A DNA stretch of 64,000 nucleotides from Lineus longissimus (taxonomy: Eukaryota; Nemertea; Pilidiophora; Heteronemertea; Lineidae): assembly GCF_910592395.1 (NCBI RefSeq), contig NC_088320.1:10046001-10110000 (forward strand), in the 5' to 3' direction. A program made the translations under genes and the position numbers. Each line of letters begins with the position of its first letter. Within the stretch, counting starts at the first letter, position 1. Below, piece after piece: positions 34,270 to 45,803 of this stretch. The notes beneath the pieces are model-generated. The model did no database searches, was not told where the DNA came from, and saw only the letters and a list, made by a program, of their open reading frames with translations.

Positions 34270-35392
34270 TGAAATGGCCAGGGCCATTGTGCTCACCTCA
34301 TGTGGAGGAAAGATGGATAAAGAGCATGGTATTGTGTCATGTAGTGTTAGGTTTGATGTAGGTCCAAGCAATTACAATTTCCCCAAAATGGCCAATTTAC
34401 AGTACATTCGACCTCTGTGACCTTGAAAAGTAGGTCAAATCAAAGAAGACCTGGGTGACACATTGAATGGTTGTTAGAATCAGATGTACCTATGATATAA
34501 AATTGGTGCCAATCGGGCAAGTCATTACTAGGAATAATGGCATTTTGAAGAATTTCGGATTTGGCCCCCTCCCTGGAGGCCAAACGGCAAATCAGATCGC
34601 ACCAAACTTCGGTACCTGAGATCACCTGACCAAGGGGTACATGTGTACTTAATTTGTGATCAATAGTCATTGCAGTTAAGAAACGTGCCATAGTTACGGC
34701 CTGACGGCGAATTTACGCCATTTGACCTCTGTGACCTTGACAAGAAGGTAAAATTAAAAACCTGTGTGACATATACTGTATGGTGGTTAGATGTACCCAT
34801 GATATCAATTTGGTGGCAATCGGGCAAGAAGTTAAGGAATAATCACATTTTTAAGGTTTTTGGATTTTGCCCCCTGGTGGTCAAGTGGTGAATCATATTG
34901 GACCAAACTTCGGTCCCTGAGATCACCTGACTAAGGGGTAAATGTGTACCAAATTTGGTATCAATAGTCATTGCAGTTTAGAAACGTGTCATCGTTACAT
35001 CCTAACGGCCAATTTACACCATTTGACCTCTGTGACCTTGAAAAGGAGGTCAAATCAAAAACCCGGAGGATATATGATGCACCTTTGCTAGAAGTACCTA
35101 CCATATTTTTTTCAAAATTTCCCGACTACTATTAAGGGAGATATTGCATATTTTCACTTTTAACGTTTGGCCCCCTGGTGGCCAAACCATGAAACGAATC
35201 AGACCGAAACTTGGTCTCCAAGGTGTCATTACATAAGGGTACATGTGTACCAAGTTTCAACTCAATAGCTCTAACAGTTACGAAACGTGCCCTGCTAACG
35301 GACGACGCCGCCGCCGACGACGACGACGACGACGACGGACGACGGACGCCACGGTATGGGATAAGCTCACCTCTGCTAAGAGGTGAGCTAAA
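34270..35392 (+). mobile_element. Hairpin-ended element E4, inside THAP exon 5
   Basis: The left end is TGAAATGGCCAGGGCCATTG, then GCTCACCTC. The right end has a (GAC)n tract (about 35307-35345) and the perfect 11-bp hairpin AGCTCACCTCT/AGAGGTGAGCT (35364-35389), followed by an A-run. The flanks are AA on the left and AAGG on the right, so insertion was between two A's without a longer target duplication. The interior has three copies of the TGACCTCTGTGACCTTGA block. The poly-acidic and poly-arginine frames across the (GAC)n tract are artefacts. Confidence 0.82.
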
Positions 35393-35596
35393 AAGGTCAA
35401 AGGGCACCCAGTTTGATGGTCAAACTCAAAATGTAAGCAGTGACCTGCCAATGCCCACTTGCTCAACACCCAAAGCAAAGGCACAAGAACAGCAAATGAT
35501 GGTGGAGCATAGAGATGACACAATGGATACTGTTTCATCGCTGTCATTTGAAGACAATGAGGAAAATGACCCTAACTGGAGTATGGATTCAGAAGT
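35393..35596 (+). CDS. THAP-domain protein, exon 5, part after the insertion
   Basis: An open frame continues from the element border, with a low-complexity acidic end (SLSFEDNEENDPNWSMDSE). It closes at a good donor, GAAGT/GTGAGT (GT at 35597). No stop has accumulated on either side of the element and the phase fits, so the exon was recently intact. Later exons are not visible: a decayed LINE follows from 35904 to 38232, and the gene either continues beyond it or is lost. Confidence 0.7.
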
Positions 35597-35903
35597 GTGA
35601 GTGTATTCAATTTATTGTTTTTGTTGCATAAGGCTGTCATTCCAACTTTAATCCATGGGTGGGTTCATGTTTTCTTTTTTCACATAATTTGGGGCACCTG
35701 GGTGAATCTCCACCCAATTTCAAATACTTACGTTTAACCACTGGGGTCACAAATGCCCTACTATGGATCAACTATTATATCTGTATTCAGTTAAAGTAGG
35801 TGTATTTTGCTCACAATGGTCTACTCTACCAGTACCAATGTTTATCTTAGATGATGCTCTTCCTCAAAAGCTTTTTGACATTTCTTACAAACAGGTGCTC
35901 ATT

Positions 35904-38232
35904 TCATTTGCAGAGATATATCCATTGGCTTGGAGCATTTAGCTTGAGGAAATTTTGTGCCATCCATTGGCGAACTTCCGCAATACAGGCTTCAAGTTTA
36001 CCGATTGACTGTACTGAATCGGTCTGCTCAAAACATATGTAGAGTTGAGTATCATCAGCAAACAAATGAACCTTTATACTTTGACGTCGAATCAGATCAG
36101 CCAGTGAAGCCATGTAAATGCTGAAAAGCAATGGCCCAAGACTGATCCTTGGGGAACGCCTGTCTCTAGCTAAAGATGACTCTCCTTTAACTATAATCTT
36201 CTGTGACCGGTTTGTCAGGTTGGACCTAAACCACTCCAAAGCGGTACTATTCAGACCAATCCTGTCACGCAGACGATCAAGGAGGACCGAATGATTGACA
36301 CAGTGACTGCCTTTTGAAAAAGCCAGGTGCATGGTTTTCAGTGCACCATAAAATCCTAGGTGCACTGTTTTTTTTACCACCAACCAACTTTTCTTCTGGT
36401 ATCCATCGACAACGTTAGTCTGGTGGACACGAGGTTGGCCTTAAACTTGCTTGAAATCCTTGCATTCTGACATATAGAAACATGTGGTCTGATTCTATTT
36501 TTACTTGTCACTAAGTGATCACGCGTCCAACCTCGTATGCAGGGTAATGTGGCTTTCTCATTGGTCGAACGTTAATTTTGTTCACAGCCTTTTAAGGCAC
36601 TTGAGCGCAACGCAGTATTTCTCTGAAGGAGAAAAGCTTGATGGGTTATATCCGGTACGCGCGAGACTACCGCAAAGATATTTCCAGAACTGCGAGATTT
36701 ACGTCGGAGTACCGGTATAGTATGTCTTCTCTTGAGTATATAATTTCGGCGGGAATATTGCATCTCGGCTCGTGCACCTGCGGCAGTCGCGTCCGGTTTC
36801 TATAATTTCTGTCTATCATGGCCTAGTCTTTAGCACAAAAATAGTTCGATAATTGAAATGTCTGACTTACTGACCCCTGTGTAATTAGCATCACTTTCCA
36901 CTGCGTCGCAATCATTTTTTAGGCGCGCGATTTTTTAATGCATTTTAAAGGGCAGGCGCGCGATGTTTCATTCACCTAAAAAAATTGAGGCGCGCGATGG
37001 TGCGCGGGCGCGATCGCGCGCCTCAAAAGCCAATCACTGTTGACAGTATCAAATGCTGCAGATAAATCAAGCAATACCAGACCAACCATTTGCTTCTTGT
37101 CTAGTGCCAAGAGGATGTCATTCAACCCTGACCAAGGCTGTTTCGGTACTACGGTTGGCCCGGTATGCCGACTGCATGCATTCGAAAAGCTCGTTTTCGG
37201 ACATGTGGTCATGTAACTGGTGGTCAACTACCCTTTCCAAAATTTTGGAGATGAAGCTTAGGTTGGAAACAGGCCGGTAGTTTTTAAGGTCCTCCCTTTG
37301 TAGACTAGGTTTCTTCAAAAGTGGCGTGACATTGGCTGATTTGAGACAATCCAGAACTGAACCAGATAAAATTGACGAGTTTACAAGCTTACAGATTGCA
37401 GGAGAAATTGCTTCAGCAATCGCATCCTCTTTAAGAAGATGTGTGGGAAGAGGATCAAGTGCACAAGATTTTGTTGGCGACTTCTTGATCACCCTTCTAA
37501 TTTCATCCTCAGTAACAGGTTGAAAGAAAGACAGCTTTTGTTGGCAGCTAGGTTGCTCAGCGTCAGTAACCAATGACCCCATTGAATCGCGGAGCCCTGA
37601 AAGGTAGACATTAATGCCATTGACCTTATTTTGGAAAAAATGAGCAAATCTATTGGCTAGCTGCTGCCCTTCCCCAACAGAGAAGTCAGGCAATGAGCGG
37701 TCTTTCTTCCTGTTGAGCAATGAGTTCACAGTTCTGTAGAGTTTACGCTGATCACCACCATCGTCCTTAATTTTTTCAACTAGAAAGTCCCTGTTTGCCT
37801 TCTCAATCTTCCGAATAACCTGCACATGCTTTCAGGGTAGACCTCCCTATGGATTTCAAGCTTTGAGTGGCCCCACTGTCTCTCAGCCTTTCTGCGGAAC
37901 ATGCGTGCCTCGGGCACCTCAGCATTATAACATGGTACCTTGTGCCGTATTGTAACTGCCTTAGAATGAATTGGTGCATGCTTGTCCAAGATTGCCTTCA
38001 GATCGTGGTTGTAGGTTTCCACCAAGACTGAGGCATTGTCTTGGACACATTGGTTCACTGCAGATGCTGCAACATCAAGAGCAAATGCACCAACATCTAT
38101 TGACCTCAGCCTTCTTACATCCATCATCACACGATTTGGCTGTTTCACGCATTTGCCTGGGAGAGTGAAAGTCACAGGGCAATGGTCTGACATCAATGAT
38201 GCACCAACCGACAGATCACCAATCACGTTCAT
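35904..38232 (-). pseudogene. CR1/L2-like LINE, antisense, decayed
   Basis: On the minus strand the end of the endonuclease is visible (GASLMSDHCPVTFTLPG), followed by the linker and RT N-terminus (KKSPTKSCALDPLPTHLL, NYRPVSNLSFISKILERV). The first catalytic block is VLLDLSAAFDTVN, and beyond an insertion are VNHSVLLDRLRDRIGL and the active site LFADDTQLY (36051-36062). There are several frame changes. It ends at about 35904 after QNFLKLN, so the 3' part is missing, and the endonuclease is cut at 38232 by the tail of another element. It resembles the LINE at 47.4-50.6 kb, but the two are distinct copies. Confidence 0.82.
36301..37039. mobile_element. hAT-like TIR element inside the antisense LINE
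   Basis: The ends are CAGTGACTGCCTTTTGA on the left and the reverse complement of CAGTGATTGGCTTTTGA on the right. TTGACA flanks both sides (36295-36300 and 37040-37045). Removing it rejoins the LINE between AFDTVN and HSVLLDRL. CAGTG-type ends with a duplication of six to eight bases suggest hAT. The right third is extremely rich in GCGCGC. No transposase is present. Confidence 0.72.
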
Positions 38233-38347
38233 ATCAGTAGCACAGATGGCTAGATGGAAGGATGGCAGGATGGATGGAAGGATGGAAGGACGGACACCAA
38301 TCGAATAGCTATTTGACTAGGTCCGCTGACTTTGTCAGCTGAACTAA
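38233..38347 (+). mobile_element. 3' tail of a hairpin-ended element (truncated, E5)
   Basis: A GGAT/GGAA tract (about 38247-38297) is followed by GCTGACTTTGTCAGCTGAAC and CTAA at 38347. This is the same tail as E1 and E2. The body and 5' end are absent on the left, where the antisense LINE is cut. Confidence 0.7.
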
Positions 38348-38897
38348 AAATGAATTTAATCGAACGAACGGTTTTCCTCGAAATTGGTTGCAATCCCACT
38401 TTGTTTCATTTTCAAGATGGCCGCATGGCGGCCATATTTGAAGTCCGAGTGAGACAAATTTTTGGGGTAGAATAGAGGGTCTCTTGATATATGTCGTCAC
38501 AAGTTTAGAACCTTCTAGCTCAAATAAAAACTAAAGTGCCACCTATCGGTGATTTAGTAAACTTTGACCTCTGTGACCTTGAAAAGTAGGTCAAATCAAA
38601 AACCCGGGTAATATGGCATTAAACCTTATTAGATACACCTACCATTAAAATTTCGTCACTCTACGTACAACCATTAGCTTCAAAAAGGCAAAAAAACTAT
38701 TTCCAAGATGGCCGCCTGGAGGCCAGAAAGTTGGTCATATCGCGAAAAAGAAAAATATTTCCGGGCGTATTGCCCAAAGCTACCATCACACCAAGTTTTA
38801 GCCATCTAGCCCTAGCGGTGACGAAACGTGTTCCGCTAACGGACGACGACGACGGCGGACACCACAGTATCGTATGAGTTCCCCAGAGGTGAGCTAA
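38348..38897 (+). mobile_element. Truncated hairpin-ended element, E6
   Basis: An interior with the ATGGCCGCATGGCGGCCATA block (about 38416), one TGACCTCTGTGACCTTGA block (38564) and a (GAC)n tract (38843-38860), ending with a degraded hairpin and GAGCTAA at 38897. No GGCC-type 5' end is found, so it is truncated or nested with E5. Confidence 0.6.
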
Positions 38898-39296
38898 AAA
38901 CGGAAGGTAATTTTACCTTTTAGGGGTACCCAGGACGACATCTACCGATTCGGCTTGACTAACCTCACGAAACCTGTTGCAAAATGTTCAGCATATTTAC
39001 ATGTATCAAGATTGATCATCGCCAGACATTTTGAGCGGGTGGGGTAACCCCCGCCAAACGTCCCTAATTGCCCCACCCTAGAACTAAGCTAGACTAGCTC
39101 ATTTACTAACCATGCCAACCGCACGAAACCTGTTGCAAAATGTTCAGCATATAATCCTCACGTTTCAAGAAAAAGCAATGCCAGACCTGTGAACGATGAC
39201 AACTGAGAAATTTATTGTACACAGAGTAAGTCTCTTTTCTATCTAAACTTTGCACAATTGAATTTGAATGGGAGCCTGGAAAGAGTGAAACATACA
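38898..39296. other. Unassigned sequence with a duplicated 28-bp phrase
   Basis: ACGAAACCTGTTGCAAAATG occurs at about 38966 and 39120, and inverted near 41990 on the other side of the element at 39297-41940. No coding frame. It is probably older repeat sequence into which the element inserted. Confidence 0.45.
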
Positions 39297-41940
39297 TGAA
39301 ATGGCCAGGGCCACTGTGCTCACCTGTCGATATGAAAGGGAGAGTATGAGGAAGAACTTGTCATTGTTAGGGGTTAATCATGCAACAGTTGTGGGATGGT
39401 GTGGTTTGTCTTGAAAAAGTGGAGTTAGTCGTACTGTTTTCCGCGTGCACATGTTACTGACGTTGGAATAAGTGAATCATTATTTGTGGGAGAAGCTGAG
39501 AGATGTTTTACTGGCCAATTAAGACGGGTTTACATGTGTCTTAGCTATTCAGTGAGTATTGAAAATAAACAGCGCATTTACATTTTGTAAAACCTGCCGT
39601 CATTGGCCGAAATTTCAAATGAATGGGATGTACCTGTGGAATTGCGTGTGATTACGCTATCTTGAAAGGAGTATTTATCCTCGGCTTGCGATTAGAGAGA
39701 AATGTTGAAAAATATGATACAAGAACAATTGAAGCAAAGAATGCACAGTATAGAATATGATGTACTGAGTAACTAACTAGGTAGCAGTTTGTATTCATTT
39801 TTGAGACAATAACATAGTTACAAGACAGCCCTATAGTCAGATTCATAAGTAAATGTCACTGCCCTTTTGGGCCGCTGCGCAAAAACTACTGGGCCGATTT
39901 CTTCAAAGTTTGGTTTTTCTTGAATCTAATTTCGGGACCCAAGAGGATTTTTATATTTCAGTAACCATGGTTACGAAATAATTTTTTTTGTATGTATTGG
40001 TGTACATTGACGTAGTGTATTGATTTTGACATTTTCTCCTCTGTACTGCTTATTTCTGGATGCATTTAGCTGAAATGTTCAGGTTAATTTTTTTTCGTGT
40101 GTATCTTTAAGCTGCCAAGTTTCATTTAGAACTATCCATAAAAAAAAATCGGGCCCTCCAGATTCCCCCAAAATGGCCAAAGGGCTCCAAAGTTGACAAT
40201 TTTTTTCTTTATAATTTGCAAATCTCTAACCTGGAAATTGTGTTGGGTCCCGAAATTAGATTCAAGAAAAACCAAACTTTGAAGAAATCAGCCCAATAGT
40301 TTTTGCACAGCGACCCAAAGGGCAGTCAGTGACATTTACTTATGAATCCGACTATAGGCCTAACTATATAAAAGCACTGATGACAGCTGTGCTACACTTT
40401 CATCATTATCATCATCTACTTTAGTCAACCAGCTCAGATGACCTTTCTTGGGGCAGTGATCGGTAACGCTGAACTCCTTCCGACCCAACAGGCAAATGTT
40501 TACATTCGTGTCTCCGTGTATCATGGATTCATGTGTATACTAACACCGTTGTTGTGTTGACACACTGACTGACTCCGACTGTGTACATTTCTACAGCGAC
40601 GAAAAACGATCACAAAAATGGTTCTTTTTAAGCACTCGTGACAGGTTTACAAAAATTAAAGCAAGTGTTTTTAGTAGAGGTTTACCTAATGAATAGCGTC
40701 TGGGTGATTTTAAACCATTAACTTGTGTTTAAAAGCCCACATTGTAACGAAAGGTTCCGGCTTGACGCTAATCTCCACTGACGGCAGCCGCCATTTTGCC
40801 ATACTCTCGAAACTTTGGGATCGTCAAATGCAATGGAAATCACATAATTTCTGACACACACTGCTACAATTCATCATTTTATTGTTCTTTCACAGTATTA
40901 TTACGTCACCCCGATTCGCAAGGCAGCTTGTACCAACTGGCTCTGCATTGACTATCCCCATTCCAAGCCGAAGAACAGTGTGACAAGTTTCTCATTTTAC
41001 CTTCCAATCACAGTCAAAATTTTCTAAAACAACCGGCAATGAGGACAAACTAATAATCTCAAACCAATCACAAGAATGTAATCAACACATACGACCTCAT
41101 CCGAAGAGCGGATGATTAAGTTTTAGCATTGATTCAAGGCGATTTAATTCCTTCTTCGTCTCGCTTCAAATTCATAAAATGGCTGTCTTCCATACTTGTA
41201 GTATGCAGATCTAGTGGCGCAGTACAACACTGCGCATCTGGGATACCCCGACGGATTGCCTCGAACCGCGAAATTCAAAACTGCTGGCAATGTGCCAACT
41301 GACATTTTTGCACAATACCGCCACCTAGTGATATGAAACGAAATTAATCTTTTTAATATCGAAACCTCTATATCAGGCCGACCTCTTAAACTTCATTTCA
41401 AACTTCAATCTGCTGGAATAAAGAAAGTGGGCTTTTTTAACCTTGACCTACTTATACCTGAATAGTAGGTCACACTGACCTAAATCTGTGTCAACATGTA
41501 GAGATGCCCAATAGGTGTCTACATTTCAAATTTAGAGAGTCTATGACCAATAGCAAAAAAAACGTGCCATGATCAAAGAAATTTTAGAGTTCGACCTCTG
41601 TGACCTTGAAATGAAGGTCAAATCAAAAACCCGTGTGATATGTGATGTATCTTTATTAGATACACCCACCATAAAATTTTCATCGCTCTAGCTTTAACCA
41701 TAAGCTTCAAAATGACAAAAATAGATTTTCAAAGAGCACCCCCTATATGGCAGACCAGCAGTCAAATTGCGCTGATTTTCATTCTGAAGGAAGGTCTTGC
41801 CTAGGTGTACCCACACACCAAGTATGAACTTTCTGGGTCAAGCGGTTAAGAAACGTGCCACGATTTTGTCAAAAGTTAACGACGGACGACGACGACGGAC
41901 GCCACGGTATCTTATTAGCTCACCTGACAGGTGAGCTAAA
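39297..41940 (+). mobile_element. Hairpin-ended element E7
   Basis: The left end is TGAAATGGCCAGGGCCACTG, then GCTCACCTG. The right end has a (GAC)n tract and the palindromic hairpin TTAGCTCACCTG/CAGGTGAGCTAA (41915-41939). It is nearly identical to E8 at 54816-58848 but lacks E8's internal duplication and foldback. It contains an embedded MITE (39831-40357) and one TGACCT block (41592-41622). No protein is encoded. Confidence 0.82.
39831..40357. mobile_element. MITE with ~112-bp TIRs embedded in E7
   Basis: 39831 to about 39941 is the reverse complement of about 40244-40357, beginning CTATAGTCAGATTCATAAG and ending CTTATGAATCCGACTATAG. About 300 bp of AT-rich sequence separates the arms. 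The same structure is present in E8 (55345-55853), so it entered before the two copies separated. The target duplication is uncertain (TA, or GCC on both sides). Confidence 0.78.
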
Positions 41941-42362
41941 AAGTGCGAAACTTCGCTTCAGAAAATGAAAGCGAGGAAAGCAAAGTGCTGAAACATTTTG
42001 CAACAGGTTTCTAAATGAGCTAGTCAAGCCTATGTTGGTGGTCCATTTATTTATCCCCTCCTCACCACATCCACCACAACGAGCGCGGAAGACGTTCATA
42101 TCCTTTGATAGTGACCCTAAGGGAGCCTGGAGACACACATAGAAATTGGTTAACTTTTCAGGACTGACACAAAACCAGCTGGAAGTTGACAAGGATCAGA
42201 GAACTTGAGAGATAAATGGTGTTGCAGTTCTACCATCTGCAGATGGGTTACCTCCAGACAGAAGTCAGGAAGAAAGTAAACCTTCGAGATATAGCCAAGA
42301 CAAAATGTACGTTTTCGTGAGAATACAACTAGACTGGTACTGGGAGTACAGTGGGACTCAAT

Positions 42363-42842
42363 TACCCTACTAAAAATAAGAGAAGGGTTTTCTAAGGTAT
42401 TTGTAGGGTACTCAAGGGTAAAGTCATTTCTGAGGGGTAAAATGTAGGGTAAACTCTAGGGTATATTTTTGTGAGGTAAACTGAATGGTAAATTGAAAGG
42501 TAAACGTGTAGGGTACTTCTTCTGAGAGGTAAATTGAAGGGTACTCTCCAAGGGTTTTTTCTGAAAGGTAAATCCCAATGGTAGATTGTAGGGTATTATT
42601 TGCTGTGAGGTAAAATGAATGGTATTTTCCAAGGGTATATCTGTGAAGGGTAAATCTCAATGGTAGATATTAGAGTATTTTTTGTGTGAGGTAAATTGAA
42701 GGGTACATTCCAAGGGTGTTTTCTGAAGGGTAAGGGTATTGTTTGCTGTGAGGTAAAATGAATGGTACTCTCCAAGGGTATATCTGTGAAAGGTAAATCT
42801 CAATGGTAGAAAGTAGAATGGTATAAATTGGAAAGGTAATGA
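42363..42842. repeat. Minisatellite, ~81-bp unit of GGTAAA-type subrepeats
   Basis: The phrase CCAAGGGT recurs at 42548, 42629, 42710 and 42772 (81, 81 and 62 bp apart). Within units, shorter phrases such as GTGAGGTAAAATGAATGGTA recur. Since 81 is divisible by three, the minus strand shows repetitive frames, which I reject as coding. 41941-42362 to its left is unassigned. Confidence 0.85.
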
Positions 42843-44603
42843 CACATCGGACCAAGTATGCATAGGCATATTATCGGTGCAGTGCCCTAGTAAGCGCGCA
42901 GCGCCTTTAGGTTGGGGGGAAACCCCCCAAACCCCCTGGTTGGGAACCTGCTATATTTCCTTCCGCCAATTGTTTTGTTTTGATAGACAGTTTTCTCCGT
43001 GTATCTCTTTAGCAGTTACTCAACTCCATCATCATAATAGCCGGCAAAGAAATGGAAAATGTCCCACCCCCCCCCCAAGAAAGGTGTCTGGGCTATCGTA
43101 GTCTGGTACTCTGGCAGATTCTAATGTAAAGTGCAAGCTCTATTGAGCTCGCGCAACTGTCGACATGGAGAGCCCTCCCCACCCAACCCCCGTCCTGAAC
43201 AATTCAAATTGCAAATATAATAGAAAGATATCTTTATGGCACTTACCTAGGCTAAATTCTATCAGTATCAGTGTGATCACCTTCAAAGCTGTGTAGTATT
43301 TGAAACTTGACTCACACAACAATCTCAATGCAAGACCAACAGTTCTGCAATGTTGTGCAACTTTAAGCTAGGAGTACGTGACTGGGGTGAGTGTCAACTC
43401 CGGAGGGCTAGAACCTCCTGATGCTAGATATGCTAGCACTAGGTATCCTAGAGCAAAATTCAAAGTCTGTCAAATAATGGTATAAATCATTGCAGCTTGT
43501 AGTCCTTGATGAAACAAGCTCAGATCAGTTTAAATTTTCAAATTCGGGCTATCGGTTGCAATTTTATGGCAATTTTTCATGAAAATCTCCCGAAGTGGCC
43601 ACGCCCATAAAATCTGATATTGATTAATACCATTTTCAACAACCCAGAACTGTCATTCTAACACTACAGCAGACTAATAAATGCTGAATATATATCATCA
43701 ATGGTACTTTTATTGCACAGAAGAAGAATCAGATATCAGTGACATTTACAAAGGACTCAAAAAGATATTTTAAATTGTCTAAATTGAATATATCACCAAT
43801 GGAGTACAAGTGAAAATTGATTGAAGGATTTGGCATTTTGAGAGTGCAGTATCACAGAAACTAACCTTCCAGGTGCACCAGGCTTTTTTGTATCAACAGA
43901 AGGTACACCACAGCCAATGCCTATTTTTTTCAGCCATTTATATCCCGACGTTTTCAAGATATTCACAGCCAAAATATCAAAAACCCTCAATTTCACCGCT
44001 GTTACCCTTTTTGCATAAATTGCAGGTCATTAGGAGATCCTACAAACACATTCACAAAAATTGGTACAGAATGTTAATTTCTAAAGATAATAACATGAAA
44101 TTTTTAAGGACTGTAGAATTTGTTACCCTTTATTCGACAATGTGATCGGATAGCCATTCCAACTAAAACTTTTCGCCCTATTTCCCTGTAAATAGCCAAT
44201 AATGCCCTGAATTGAATGATCCCCAACTTGACACAATCTACATGATGCGTCAATTAAAAATTTTAAATTTAAACTTGAAAAAAAACCAAATACTGCACAT
44301 AAACTACTGTAAAATGCTTATTCTTCAAAATAAAAGAATGACATTTACAGGAATGCTGAAGAGTGTTATCATCTACTTGAATTAGTGACCAACCTTACAT
44401 TTCATTATTAAATAACCGAGCTATTCAATTTTTTAAAAAATTTGAAAAAATTAAATTTTTCAAAATTTGAACAAAAATTGTGTAAGAAGGCTCAAATCAA
44501 GTGTAAATTATGTACTCTTAACCAAGGGCTTTATAATGACACACTTTGGAACCATTTGGCATTTACTAACAGTTCAATTTGAAATTTGAAAACAAAATTC
44601 AAT
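42843..44603. other. Unassigned intergenic sequence
   Basis: No convincing coding frame, RNA gene or repeat end. There is a short GC- and C-rich patch around 42910-43080 with homopolymer C runs, then strongly AT-rich sequence to 44600, just beyond the 3' end of the broken transposase-like gene. Confidence 0.5.
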
Positions 44604-45170
44604 TCAAAAAGATGAACTTTGCCGATTTTCAATGCAATCAATCAACTCAGAAAAGTGTTTGTAGGATGCGTAGAGTGCCTCAATGTAATCTAGTTCTGGC
44701 ACAATCCATTGACGACTATTCTGCCGACTGACCTCAAAATCTGAGACAAACACAAATTCCGACTCAACTGTTAACACATCTTCTACCAAAGGCCACTTGA
44801 ATGTGTCCCGAAAACCACATTTGATAAACTGTACAACTGCAGACTTCTTACTTTTCACCTCAGTCACCTCACCTACAAAACAATTGTCTTCAAATGCGAC
44901 CGCTACCCAAACATTTGTTGCTGTGAATTGAAAGGTATCAAGCCTTTCAGAACTTTGACTATCACCTGTAAGTGTTGGCTCGTTCTGACCAGACTTCTTC
45001 ATTTTTTTGCAAGGTTTGTTTTGACCTGTCGGTGTCTTTTTGCGTTTCTTGACGACTGGCTCCAACACCGGAATTGTTTCCTCAATTTGAAGAGGAATGC
45101 TTTCATTTACATGTGGCAGTGGCAGAGGTTCACTGACACTAAGGACAGCATCTTCTTCAACCTCCAGCAC
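44604..45170 (-). pseudogene. Transposase-like gene, C-terminal SH3-like part
   Basis: An acidic and Lys-rich linker (KKRKKTPTGQNKPCKKMKK) is followed by a compact domain, VWVAVAFEDNCFVGEVTEV through FKWPLVEDVLTVESEFVF. It reads like a small SH3/Tudor-type barrel. Comparable domains close large transposase-like proteins that are abundant in cnidarians and molluscs; this comparison is from memory of the family pattern. Order and strand place it as the C-terminus of the gene whose N-terminus is at 53.3 kb. Confidence 0.6.
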
Positions 45171-45249
45171 ATGTTCATTCTCTGGTTGTACAAGGGCATC
45201 AGTTACCGGTACCTAAAATTGATTTTAGATCTGACCTCAATTCATCTAC

Positions 45250-45367
45250 CTACTTGTTACTCATAATCAGCCTTGGATCTTTGATCCCAAGCACCTGTTT
45301 CAAATACCTGAACTCGTCTTTCAAGACTTTGATCTTCTGAGCATTTGACTTCAACGGCTCAAGAATA
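45250..45367 (-). pseudogene. Transposase-like gene, coiled-coil fragment
   Basis: Reads ILEPLKSNAQKIKVLKDEFR then YLKQVLGIKDPRLIMSNK and stop. A heptad-like Leu/Ile/Lys pattern suggests coiled coil. It is cut off from the preceding coding fragment by the 436-bp TIR element at 45368-45803. Confidence 0.55.
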
Positions 45368-45803
45368 GTCGTAGTTCCACCTATCATAAAACCCCGTGTT
45401 TTTTCAAGACCCGTGTCTTCGCCGTGTGTCAAAAAACCCGGGGCGCACTTACACCTATCAGTGGTGTCAGATAATGGTTAATAGCCCCGGCGACAGGTGC
45501 GCTGTAGGTAGGGAGCTCTCCTGTGTTTCTTTCCCGTTGGAGGGGAATTTCGTGTGCGCAATACCGAGGCAACTACACCGCGCCATCTGTCGCCGGGTCT
45601 TAGAACTTGCAATTGCCGGGGCTATTCAGATTCCACCTATCAAAAAACCCGTGTTGAACACGGGTCTAAATTAGCCCCGATTAGCCCCATCGAGCTCGAT
45701 GGGGCTAATAGACACGTTGATTTGACACACGGGTCTATTTAGACACGGCAATTCATAGGTGTAAGTGCAAAAGACACGGGGATTTGATAGGTGGAAGTAC
45801 GAC
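45368..45803. mobile_element. TIR element G1 with 30-bp perfect palindrome
   Basis: The ends are GTCGTAGTTCCACCTATCA and the reverse complement of GTCGTACTTCCACCTATCA, with arms recognisable for about 100 bp. ATA flanks both sides (45365-45367 and 45804-45806), so a 3-bp duplication is possible. It holds a perfect palindrome without spacer at 45680-45709 (ATTAGCCCCATCGAG and its complement). A second copy in opposite orientation is at 54030-54426. It splits the transposase-like coding region. Confidence 0.78.

Noticed and set aside
35132-35547. Frames with poly-Asp or poly-Arg
   Set aside because: These read through the (GAC)n tract of the element tail. Only the part from 35393 on belongs to the THAP exon.
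40379-40400. CTGATGA in E7 and E8 as another hammerhead
   Set aside because: No GAAA box or pairing stems follow; it is an isolated heptamer.
42424-42869. Minus-strand frames in the 81-bp minisatellite
   Set aside because: Period divisible by three; peptide is a simple repeat.
45396-45742. Plus-strand frames across G1
   Set aside because: They lie wholly in the TIR element, and the matching frame in G2 (54108-54320) is the same repeat.
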